Of a stretch of 64,000 nt of DNA, positions 1 through 6,909 are shown piece by piece. This stretch comes from Cystobacter fuscus DSM 2262 (GTDB lineage: Bacteria; Myxococcota; Myxococcia; Myxococcales; Myxococcaceae). The notes under the pieces were generated by a model. It had not been told where the DNA came from and searched no databases. It saw nothing but the letters and a program-made list of their open reading frames with translations. The stretch spans positions 186,001 to 250,000 of the forward strand of contig NZ_ANAH02000017.1 in the NCBI RefSeq assembly GCF_000335475.2, in the 5' to 3' direction. Each line of letters begins with the position of its first letter. Within the stretch, counting starts at the first letter, position 1. The position numbers and the translations under genes were made by a program.

Positions 1-761
1 TGCTCGCGGATGAGACCGGGCACTTCGGGCGAGAGCGTCATCCGGAAGCCCTCGTCCACCAGGCGCCACGTCATCAGGTCGACCGCGTCGTAGAGGTGCG
101 TGGAGGTGAAGTCCAGCACCTGGGGCCCCACACCCGGCGGCTCCATGCCCATCACCGTGGAGGCACTGGCATCGGCGAAGAGCGCGTGGATGACGAGCTG
201 CTCGCGGTTCGACTCCTCGGGGCGGACGTGGAGCGAGCTGAACTCGGTACAGTTGAGGAGCACGCGCTCGTTCGGGCGGGCCATGAGGCTGTCCAGGGCG
301 ACGTTGAGCGCGTTCATCCCTCCGTTGCAGGCCATGTTGCCCACGAAGGTGCGTCGCAGCCGGGAGGGCAGGTGGTGATTCCTCGCCAGGAGCAGGTCCG
401 GCGTGGGTGCGATGTAGCCGGTGCTGCTGGCCATGACGAAGCTGCCAATGGTCTCGCGATCCACCTTGTGCAGCACCGCCTCCAGCGAGCGGCCGCCCAC
501 TTCCTGCACTTCCCGCTCGAAGATGGCCATGCGCTCGCCGAGCCCGACCTTGCGCTTGAGCATCTCGTTCGGGTCCAGGGCCAGGTGGCGGCGCTTCACG
601 CGGACCCGGCGGATGATGCGCTCGAGCGCGGCGATCTCCCCGTACATCTGCTTGCCGAACGTCTCGTAGAGATCCTTCTGGAGATAGGCGTTCTTCGGGA
701 ACGCCGAGCTCAGGCCGAGGAACGTGGGATGAAGATCGCGGGTGGACGTGTTGTTGTTCAT
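1..761 (-). CDS. Type III polyketide synthase (chalcone/stilbene synthase family), C-terminus outside window
   Basis: Thiolase-fold enzyme that condenses malonyl-CoA units onto an acyl-CoA starter. I read 253 codons from the ATG at 759-761 to the left edge without a stop; family members are about 350-400 residues, so roughly a third is missing. The nucleophilic cysteine is Cys145 in GNMACNGGMNALNVA, the usual context for this family. Further on, FADASAS and the stretch MTWRLVDEGFRMTLS followed by VPGLI match conserved late blocks of bacterial type III PKS. The catalytic His and Asn expected downstream lie off the window. The gene is last in a minus-strand series after a short-chain reductase (1138-1893) and a 68-residue protein (884-1090), so a reduced polyketide or alkylpyrone-type product is plausible. 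Starter and chain length cannot be read from sequence. Confidence 0.88.
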   Translation of the reverse strand, partial: MNNNTSTRDLHPTFLGLSSAFPKNAYLQKDLYETFGKQMYGEIAALERIIRRVRVKRRHLALDPNEMLKRKVGLGERMAIFEREVQEVGGRSLEAVLHKVDRETIGSFVMASSTGYIAPTPDLLLARNHHLPSRLRRTFVGNMACNGGMNALNVALDSLMARPNERVLLNCTEFSSLHVRPEESNREQLVIHALFADASASTVMGMEPPGVGPQVLDFTSTHLYDAVDLMTWRLVDEGFRMTLSPEVPGLIRE

Positions 762-883
762 GGGAGGCTCGTTCTGTGAAAGGAAGGAGTTTCGAGGCGA
801 AATCCCTGTCCACGCCTGGGCGGTGACATGTGGATGGATTGCCGTGGTTTCTGTTGTGATGACGCTGGTGGAATGAGCGGTTC

Positions 884-1090
884 TCAGCGTGCGTTTCGAG
901 GGAAGAGCCGCTCCTCCCCCGAGGTGTCCACGAGGGTGTTGGGGCGCTGCCCCTTCTGGACGCAGTGGGTGACCAGATCGAGCAACTCGTTGATGATCCG
1001 GATGATCTGGTCGGGGGTGTACCCGTACGTGCGCAGCTCCCGGAAGAACGAGCGCGCGGTGATGCGAGGACCCTTGGTGTCTGTGTTCAT
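884..1090 (-). CDS. Small hypothetical protein (68 aa) between reductase and type III PKS
   Basis: Encodes a 68-residue soluble protein beginning MNTDTKGPRITARSFF. It is mainly helical in appearance, with a central segment TPDQIIRIINELLDLV that looks like one amphipathic helix, and a single cysteine. There is no signal peptide or membrane segment. It sits 47 bp downstream of the SDR gene and about 120 bp upstream of the polyketide synthase start, all in the same direction, so co-transcription is likely. I do not recognise the family. Its place in a biosynthetic operon allows roles such as a chaperone or regulatory partner, but nothing in the sequence proves one. The long upstream in-frame extension on this strand is antisense read-through of the reductase region and was not used. 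Confidence 0.55.
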   Translation of the reverse strand: MNTDTKGPRITARSFFRELRTYGYTPDQIIRIINELLDLVTHCVQKGQRPNTLVDTSGEERLFPRNAR

Positions 1091-1137
1091 GATGAACAGA
1101 CAGACGAGCCAGCGCACAGGTGTGACGGTGCCATGTG

Positions 1138-1893
1138 TCAACGCATGTGGCGGGCGAGCCTGTCGAAGAGGGCTCCGGGAATCACTTGCATCAAGCGCAT
1201 GACGAGGGCGGGCTGCCAGGGCAGGGCGCACCGGGCCTTGCCCTGGAGGATGGCGCGTCCCATGCGTGCCGCCGCGTCCTTCTCCTCCAGGGCGAAGGGC
1301 TCGGGATGGGCTCGCACCGCGTGGTGGTTGCGCAGGTGGCCGGGGTAGACGCAGGTGATGCGCAGCGGGGTGTTCCACAGCTCCGCGCGAAGGCTCTCCA
1401 TGAAATTGGAGATGAACGCCTTGGAGCCCGAGTAGGCCGAGCGCCTGGCCAGGCCCCGGTACGCGGCGAGGCTGGAGATGCCCACCAGGTGCCCACGGCC
1501 ACGCTTCAACATGCGTGGCAGCACCGCCGACAGGAGCGCCACCGTGCCCGTGACATTGATCTGGAGGAGGTGGTGCGCGCTCTCCCAGGGGAAGTTCCGG
1601 GCGCTCGTCTCCTCGTACATGCCCGCGGCGACCACCAGATCCAGCCCGCCACACTCCTCGTCGAGGGCGAGGATGCGCTCCCGTGCGGACTCCACGCGGG
1701 TGGTGTCCAGCTCCACGGGGATGAGCTGGGCGCCGGAGTCCCGGGCCCGCGCGAGGTAGGGCTCCAGCTCCTCCGGGTCGCGCGCCGCGACGTAGACGCG
1801 CACTCCCTTCTCGCCGAGCCAGAGCGCCAGTTCGCGTGCGAGCTGGCTCGGGGCTCCCGCGATGAGCGCGGTTCGATACTCCTGCTTCATCAT
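1138..1893 (-). CDS. Short-chain dehydrogenase/reductase (SDR), 251 aa
   Basis: Classical-length SDR, probably an NAD(P)H-dependent ketone reductase. The N-terminal Rossmann strand reads RTALIAGAPSQLARELA, where the usual TGxxxGIG glycine motif is degenerate (GAPSQLA). The other hallmarks are present: an acidic beta-3 region, NVTGTVALLS, the active-site Ser in LVGISSLAAYRG, and the catalytic Tyr-x-x-x-Lys in SAYSGSKAF, followed by CVYPGHLRN. The start is ATG-ATG at 1888-1893, preceded by GAGAGACGG. It begins 80 bp after the ELWxxDGT gene ends and leads into the 68-residue protein and the type III PKS, so it may reduce the polyketide product. The altered glycine motif makes cofactor choice uncertain. 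Confidence 0.85.
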   Translation of the reverse strand: MMKQEYRTALIAGAPSQLARELALWLGEKGVRVYVAARDPEELEPYLARARDSGAQLIPVELDTTRVESARERILALDEECGGLDLVVAAGMYEETSARNFPWESAHHLLQINVTGTVALLSAVLPRMLKRGRGHLVGISSLAAYRGLARRSAYSGSKAFISNFMESLRAELWNTPLRITCVYPGHLRNHHAVRAHPEPFALEEKDAAARMGRAILQGKARCALPWQPALVMRLMQVIPGALFDRLARHMR

Positions 1894-1973
1894 GTGCCGT
1901 CTCTCCAGGCGGGCCCGGAGGCCCGCCTCGTTCGTGTTCGTCTCCAGGTTGGGTGGAGCAGGGCGCGGAGGGT

Positions 1974-3467
1974 TCAGCGCGTGCCCCGGCGGGCCTGGTG
2001 ATGCTTGTGGCGCGGGAGCTTCCAGAGCTGTTCGCCGCGGTCGGCGCCCTGGGCCACGAAGAAGACTTCCCCGGCCGAGCGCGTCAGGACCAGGGGCGCC
2101 GAGCTGTTGGACCCGGGCAGCAGGTCCTGCAGCACACGCGTGCCTCGCACGGTGCCATCGGTCACCCACGGTTCATCGCCCGCCTCCGGACTGGAGCCGG
2201 TGAAGAGGACGCGGTCACCCATGGGGATGAGATTGGGCGGCCGGTAGCGGTCCGAGATGAACAGCGGCTTGTGGAGCAGCCGTGTCCCTCTCGAGGTGCC
2301 GTTGGTGCACCAGAGCTGGGCGTCCCGAGGGGTGGGGCTCGTGAGGCCTGGGAAGTAGACGGTCATGAAGAGCTGGCCGTCCGCCTCCGCGGCGTTGGTG
2401 ACGAGGGGCTCCTGCGGCGCGGGCGCTCCGGGGCCGAAGGGGTTGGGGATGTCGGTGATGTGCTCCGAATGGGCCTGGCCTGGCTGGATCTTGCGCAACC
2501 TCAAGGCCCCATCGGGCGATTCGCTCGAGGTGAAGTAGAGCTGCCCCTTGAAGACGCTGAAGGGTCGCGGCCGGGAACTATCGGGACCGGGAGCGATGTC
2601 CTCCACGAGCACCGTGCCGCTCTCCGTGGAGTCGGACCTCCACAGCTCACGTCCGTAGACGGGATCGGTGGCGGCGAAGTAGTTCACTCCTTCCGCGATG
2701 GAGACGGGGAAGTTGGGGAAGGAGTTGGCGGGACCCGGGTTGATGTCCTTGATGAGCGTGGTCCCCGCCTCGGTTCCATCGCTCTTCCAGGGCTCGCGGC
2801 CGTGTTCCGGATCCAACCCGCTGAAGAAGAGGGTGTCGCCGGAGGCGGTCAGCCCGATGGCGATCCCCCCGCTCGCCACCGTACCGAGATCCTTGACGCG
2901 CACGGTCCCGGTCGCGCTGCCATCGCTCTTCCACAACTCCTCATGGATCGGGGTCCCTGGATACGTCCGCAAGAAGAACAGGGTGTTGCGCACGGCGACC
3001 AGTTCTTGCAGGGACGAGGAGCCGGGTCCCGGGGTGAGATCCGCGAGCATGCGAGTGCCCTGGGAGGTGCCATCGCTGATCCAGGGCTCGGCGCCGTGCT
3101 CTCCGTCATCCGCCACGAAGAAGAGACGCCCGCCCGCGACGGTCAACTCGCCGATGCTGGCGCCGGCCACCGCGGGGAACTGCTTGACCAGCACGGTGCC
3201 CTTGGCGGTGCCATTGCTCTTCCAGAGGGATGGACCCCCGGTATCGGGGCTCCGGCCGAAGAAGGTCGCCCCGCGCAACTCCACCAACTCCGTGATGCCG
3301 CGGATGCTGGGGTCGTTCATGGCCGGGAAGCTCTTCAGGAGCTGCGTGTTCTCATGCTTGGAGCCGCCACTCCCTCCGTGTCTGGCTTCCTTTGCTTCCG
3401 CGCACACTCCAGTAATTGCCAAGGCCAGGGCGCAGGCGATGACCAGTCCACTCCAACTCTTTTTCAT
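1974..3467 (-). CDS. Secreted ELWxxDGT-repeat protein (beta-propeller-like)
   Basis: 497 residues, exported: MKKSW is followed by a hydrophobic run ending in an AxA-like site (ITGVCAEA). The mature part carries about eight to nine repeats of the type W(K/I)SDGTxxGTxLVKDLxPG, for example LWKSNGTAKGTVLV, PWISDGTSQGTRML, LWKSDGSATGTVRV and PWVTDGTVRGTRVL. Each repeat also has a hydrophobic 'LFF' strand, so a beta-propeller is likely. This is the ELWxxDGT repeat family, common in myxobacteria and other bacteria with large secretomes; its function is unknown. A GGAGG lies 8 bases before the chosen ATG (3465-3467); the upstream in-frame codons of MEAHN cover this SD and were dropped. It lies 73 bp after G6PDH in the same direction and could be transcribed separately. 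Confidence 0.85.
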   Translation of the reverse strand: MKKSWSGLVIACALALAITGVCAEAKEARHGGSGGSKHENTQLLKSFPAMNDPSIRGITELVELRGATFFGRSPDTGGPSLWKSNGTAKGTVLVKQFPAVAGASIGELTVAGGRLFFVADDGEHGAEPWISDGTSQGTRMLADLTPGPGSSSLQELVAVRNTLFFLRTYPGTPIHEELWKSDGSATGTVRVKDLGTVASGGIAIGLTASGDTLFFSGLDPEHGREPWKSDGTEAGTTLIKDINPGPANSFPNFPVSIAEGVNYFAATDPVYGRELWRSDSTESGTVLVEDIAPGPDSSRPRPFSVFKGQLYFTSSESPDGALRLRKIQPGQAHSEHITDIPNPFGPGAPAPQEPLVTNAAEADGQLFMTVYFPGLTSPTPRDAQLWCTNGTSRGTRLLHKPLFISDRYRPPNLIPMGDRVLFTGSSPEAGDEPWVTDGTVRGTRVLQDLLPGSNSSAPLVLTRSAGEVFFVAQGADRGEQLWKLPRHKHHQARRGTR

Positions 3468-3540
3468 GTTGTGTGCCTCCAAGGTTGGATGGCTGAGTGT
3501 GAAGGCGGAAGCTGTGATTCACCCCCCCTCGGAGACCGCC

Positions 3541-5082
3541 TCACCGCTCGTTCCAGGTGCGCCCATGGCTCTCGAGCAGACGCCTGGCCGCCTCCGGGCC
3601 CCAGCTCCCCGCGGCGTAGTTCGGTTCGGCGCCCTCCGTGGACCAGGCGTCCAGCACGGGCATGACCAGCTCCCAGGCCCGCTCGACCATGTCCTCCCGC
3701 GTGTAGAGCGTGGAGACCCCCAGCATGCTGTCCAACAGCAGCCGCTCATAGGCCTCGGGCGGTGGTCCCTCCTGGGGGGAGGCGTAGACGTAGCTCATGT
3801 CCATGTCGCGCACGCGCACCTCGCGCCCGGGAGCTTTCATCGCCACGCGCAGGGTGACGCTCTCGTTCGGTTGGATCCGGATGAGCAACTGATTGGCGGA
3901 CATCCCCTCGCGCTGCTCCGTGCCGAAGAGGTTTCCCTGGCCTTCCTTGAACTGCACCACCACCTCGGTGGCGCGCTCCTTCAGCCGCTTGCCGGAGCGC
4001 ACGTAGAAGGGCACGCCGGCCCAGCGCGGGCTGTCGAAGCGCATGGTGAGCATCGCGTAGGTCTCCACGCCGGACGTAGGCGAGACACCGGGTTCCTGAC
4101 GGTATCCACAGACGGGAGTGCCGGTGATGAGGCCCGGTCCGTATTGCCCGCGCACGCACTCGGCGCGGATGCGCTCGGGGGTGAAGGGCCGCGCCGTCTC
4201 CAACACCTGGACCTTCGCGTCGCGCACCGCTTCGGGCTCGAGGCTCGCGGGCGGCTCCATGGCGATGAGGGAGAGCACCTGGAAGACATGGTTCTGGATC
4301 ATGTCCCGCACCACACCCGCGTGCTCGTAGTACCCGCCCCGTCCCTCGACGCCCAACGGCTCGGCGCACGTCACCTGGACGTGGTCGATGTATTGACGGC
4401 TCCAGAGGGGCTCGAAGATGCCGTTGGCGAACCGGAGCACCAGCAGGTTCTGCACCATCTCCTTCCCGAGGTAGTGATCCATCCGGTAGATGCGCTCCTC
4501 GTCGAAGTACCGGTGCATCCGGGTGTTGAGCCGCCGCGCACTGGAGAGATCCGTGCCGAAGGGCTTCTCGACGACGATGCGGGACCAGCCGCTCGCGTGG
4601 GGCCTGGACAGGCCCGAGGCTCCCAGCCGCTCCACCACCTCACCGAAGAGGGTGGGTGACACCGCGAGATAGAAGAGGCGGTTGCTCCGCGTCCGCCGCT
4701 CTACTTCCACCTGGCCGAGCAACTCGCCCAGCCGCGCATAGTCCTGGGCGGAGGAGACATCCAACGTCATGTAATACAACCCCCGGGCGAACAGGTTCCA
4801 CGCCGCCTCGTCCACCCGGTCGGCTCCGAGCGCCCGCGCGGCCGCGAGCCGCATCCCCGCGCGGAACTCCTCGTGTCCCATCGGGGACAGCGAGACGCCG
4901 ACGACGGTGAACTCCACGGGCAGGTGTCCCTCCTGGAAGAGCCGGAAGAGCGAGGGGATGAGCTTGCGTCCCGCCAGATCTCCGGACGCGCCGAAGAGGA
5001 TCACCGTGCACGGCTCGGGGATGTCCCTGACTTGCTCGCCGCCCGCCGCGGTTTCGTTCCATGCTTCCATCGCTGAGTGCAT
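3541..5082 (-). CDS. zwf: Glucose-6-phosphate 1-dehydrogenase
   Basis: Oxidises glucose 6-phosphate to 6-phosphogluconolactone with NADP+, the entry to the oxidative pentose phosphate pathway. The protein is 513 residues, close to the usual ~490-510. The nucleotide-binding motif GASGDLAGRKL is at residues 31-41, EKPFGTDLSSARRLN follows, and the signature substrate/catalytic block RMDHYLGKEMVQNLLVLRF lies near residue 200. The start ATG at 5080-5082 has AGGAG seven bases upstream; a second in-frame ATG lies four codons on. The 5' side shares a ~145-bp divergent spacer with the isomerase gene at 5227, part of which belongs to the large repeat described at 5104-5390. By position it could raise pentose-phosphate flux for the neighbouring sugar phosphate cyclase, which needs sedoheptulose 7-phosphate; that link is inference. 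Confidence 0.95.
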   Translation of the reverse strand: MHSAMEAWNETAAGGEQVRDIPEPCTVILFGASGDLAGRKLIPSLFRLFQEGHLPVEFTVVGVSLSPMGHEEFRAGMRLAAARALGADRVDEAAWNLFARGLYYMTLDVSSAQDYARLGELLGQVEVERRTRSNRLFYLAVSPTLFGEVVERLGASGLSRPHASGWSRIVVEKPFGTDLSSARRLNTRMHRYFDEERIYRMDHYLGKEMVQNLLVLRFANGIFEPLWSRQYIDHVQVTCAEPLGVEGRGGYYEHAGVVRDMIQNHVFQVLSLIAMEPPASLEPEAVRDAKVQVLETARPFTPERIRAECVRGQYGPGLITGTPVCGYRQEPGVSPTSGVETYAMLTMRFDSPRWAGVPFYVRSGKRLKERATEVVVQFKEGQGNLFGTEQREGMSANQLLIRIQPNESVTLRVAMKAPGREVRVRDMDMSYVYASPQEGPPPEAYERLLLDSMLGVSTLYTREDMVERAWELVMPVLDAWSTEGAEPNYAAGSWGPEAARRLLESHGRTWNER

Positions 5083-5103
5083 CCGTCCGCTCCTGAGCTG
5101 AAT

Positions 5104-5390
5104 CCTTGTTTGGACTGACGGTTGGAGCGGAGCCGTGACGCATGTGATGCCTCGGCGCGGCTCACCGTTCACAACGCTCAGGCGCGCACTCCTCCCATGC
5201 GGGACCCATTCCCCACGGGAGAGACCATGGAGCATGACGGCAAGGGCGGCCTCGGGCTGCTCGTTCATCAGGTGCGCGGCGGCGAGCTGGACCGGGAGGG
5301 CTTTCTCCGCGCCGCCAAGGAGGCAGGCGTCACGGAGGAGCGGGCGGCCATCCTGGCCGACGAATCCCTGGCTGCCTGTGAGAGCCAGCT
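5104..5390 (+). repeat. Promoter-plus-leader repeat, copy A
   Basis: From about 5104 to about 5390 the sequence is nearly identical to 11067-11352 (copy B), in the same orientation, with an offset of 5963-5964 bases and only a one-base shift in the non-coding part. It contains ~120 bp of non-coding DNA (for example TTGGACTGACGGTT and GGCGCGGCTCACCGTTCACA), a GGGAGAG Shine-Dalgarno, the ATG at 5227 and about 54 codons. Similarity stops abruptly after AACEsQ/AACEnQ; beyond it the two genes are unrelated (TIM barrel versus GMC oxidoreductase). It is therefore a duplicated 5' gene end rather than a shared enzyme domain. Confidence 0.85.
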
Positions 5391-6330
5391 GTTCCCAAAC
5401 TCCAGCGGCAAGCGATCAAACGAGCGGGGAGCGATGCCGGGAGGAACAGGAATGGCTGAGACGACTTCGCCGGGTCCCCGGATCCATGGTGCCCTGATGA
5501 TGCCTTTCGCCAACGTGCGACACCTGTCGTACGCCGAGCAGCTGGAGGCCACTCGTCTTGCCGGCTTCGGCCAGCTGTCGATGCACCCCCACCAGGCGCG
5601 AGCCGAACTCGAGCGCCGGACGGCGGAGGAGATGCTCGAGATGGCCGCCGACGCCGGCGTCGAGATCACCCGGCTCGACCCGCTCAGCAACTGGAACCCG
5701 CTGTGGCTGCCCACGAACATGGATGTGCAGTACGTGCGGGACTTCGACATCCCGGCCTCGCAGTTCTTCGAGATCTGCGAGGCACTGCGGATCCGTTATG
5801 CGAGCCTGAACGCCACCTTCGCCGCGGGCGTGTATACCCACGACGAGGTGGTCGAGCACTTCGCCGCCGCGGCCCGACGTGGTGCGGAGAGCGGTGTCAT
5901 CCTCGATATGGAGAATATACCCATGTGGGGTGTGCGAACGGTCCGTGACGCCTGGTCGATCGTCGCCGACTCCGGGGATGCCAACGCGGGCATCGTCTTC
6001 GACACGCTTCACTATGTCCGCGGCGGCTCGACGCCCGAGATGCTTCGCGAGGTTCCCGGTGAGCGCATCCACGTCGTCCAGCTCAACGACGGCCCACTGT
6101 CATTGCCGCCCGGCGTGACGTTGGAGACCAACTGCTTCGCGCGCGACTGGCCGGGCGAGGGCGAGTTCCCGCTGGTCGAGCTCTTGCGGATCCTCGCCGA
6201 GAAGGACGCGCTGAGGCAGGTCAACCCGGAGGTCTTCTCTTCGACGAACGACGGTCGGTCGCCCGCGGAGATCGCGCGGCTCTCCCGTGAATCGCTCCTG
6301 CGGACACTCGCCGATGCCGGTATCGCCTGA
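5227..6330 (+). CDS. Sugar phosphate isomerase/epimerase-like TIM-barrel protein with duplicated N-terminal leader
   Basis: The catalytic part (from about residue 85, RIHGALMMPFANVRHLSYAE) looks like an AP-endonuclease-2/xylose-isomerase-like TIM barrel. Candidate metal ligands in sequence order are the Glu in GVILDMENIPMWG, the Asp/His in IVFDTLHYVRGG, the Gln/Asn of VVQLNDG and the Glu of QVNPEVFS, as in inosose or tagatose epimerases. Two starts are possible. ATG 5227 has GGGAGAG and adds a ~75-residue leader matching the GMC protein at 11191 (367 aa in total). ATG 5452 has GGGAGG at 5439-5444, seven bases away, and gives a normal-sized 292-residue enzyme. The reading frame is open throughout. 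It probably modifies a cyclitol or keto-sugar in the pathway at 11-16 kb, which is inference from the shared 5' end. Confidence 0.75.
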   Translation: MEHDGKGGLGLLVHQVRGGELDREGFLRAAKEAGVTEERAAILADESLAACESQLFPNSSGKRSNERGAMPGGTGMAETTSPGPRIHGALMMPFANVRHLSYAEQLEATRLAGFGQLSMHPHQARAELERRTAEEMLEMAADAGVEITRLDPLSNWNPLWLPTNMDVQYVRDFDIPASQFFEICEALRIRYASLNATFAAGVYTHDEVVEHFAAAARRGAESGVILDMENIPMWGVRTVRDAWSIVADSGDANAGIVFDTLHYVRGGSTPEMLREVPGERIHVVQLNDGPLSLPPGVTLETNCFARDWPGEGEFPLVELLRILAEKDALRQVNPEVFSSTNDGRSPAEIARLSRESLLRTLADAGIA

Positions 6331-6449
6331 CGACGGCTCCCGTCCACCACGTCTGCTCGTCCCGTCTCCAGCTGGAGCGCGGGACGTTCGCGCTGGGCGT
6401 GCCTGCTGTGGCCCGGCTCAGAAGCAACCCGTGAATACAGCCGCAACGA

Positions 6450-6492
6450 AGCGGAAGTGGCACGCCCGCGCCTCGCGGCTGCCACTTTCGCT
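6450..6492. repeat. Imperfect inverted repeat between isomerase and HicA-like gene
   Basis: AGCGGAAGTGGCA (6450-6462) faces TGCCACTTTCGCT (6480-6492), 12 of 13 bases complementary, with a GC-rich 17-base spacer. There is no T-run after it. It lies in the 233-bp gap that separates the cyclitol-type gene from the defence block, so it may be a transcription-terminating hairpin or the scar of an insertion. Nothing else is recognisable in 6331-6563. Confidence 0.5.
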
Positions 6493-6563
6493 GCGCTGAT
6501 TCGAGCGCATGAAACGCGGACAAGGAGCCCCTCGGCTGAAGCCTCGGCCGATGGAGGTGCTCC

Positions 6564-6791
6564 ATGTCCTATCGTCCGAAAATCCGTGAGTTGATGAAGG
6601 CGCTCGCACGCCTGGGGTGCCGCGCCACCCCCCTGCGCGGGGGCTCCCACCAGAAGTGGACCACGCCCCGGGGGGCTGCGCTGACGGTGGTCATCTCCCA
6701 CCCTGGCGCCGAAGTCTCCCGTACCGTCCTGAGTTCCATCCGGCGTATCCTTCGCCGAGAGCGCCTTCACCTCGACCTGGATGCCTCGTGA
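6564..6791 (+). CDS. HicA-like mRNA interferase toxin (75 aa)
   Basis: Small basic protein with the HicA/YcfA double-stranded-RNA-binding fold signature. A helix, KIRELMKALARLGC, is followed by a strand and the diagnostic GGSHQKWTTPRG, whose histidine is the catalytic residue in HicA toxins. Then come VVISHPGAEVS and a C-terminal helix SSIRRILRRERL. Length and motif order match the family. GGAGG lies six bases before the ATG. No HicB antitoxin (short YxxxxxxDDG-type protein with RHH or HTH) is visible. The next gene in the same direction instead encodes a 519-residue protein with one helix-turn-helix. Either this is an unusual toxin-antitoxin pair or a solitary toxin relic at the edge of a defence block. 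Confidence 0.75.
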   Translation: MSYRPKIRELMKALARLGCRATPLRGGSHQKWTTPRGAALTVVISHPGAEVSRTVLSSIRRILRRERLHLDLDAS

Positions 6792-6909
6792 AAACGGGGG
6801 AATGGCGGCTTGCCAGAACCGCTTCGCTGCGCTGAGGCCTGGGACGTCTCAGGATGCTCGGGTCGATAACACCCGAGCTTTCAGAGGTACAGCCCGGGGA
6901 AGGAGGACC

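Noticed and set aside
1953-3665. 570-codon open frame on the plus strand
   Set aside because: It lies antisense to the ELWxxDGT-repeat gene, whose signal peptide, repeats and ribosome site are clear; the plus frame has no protein-like features beyond GC-rich bias.
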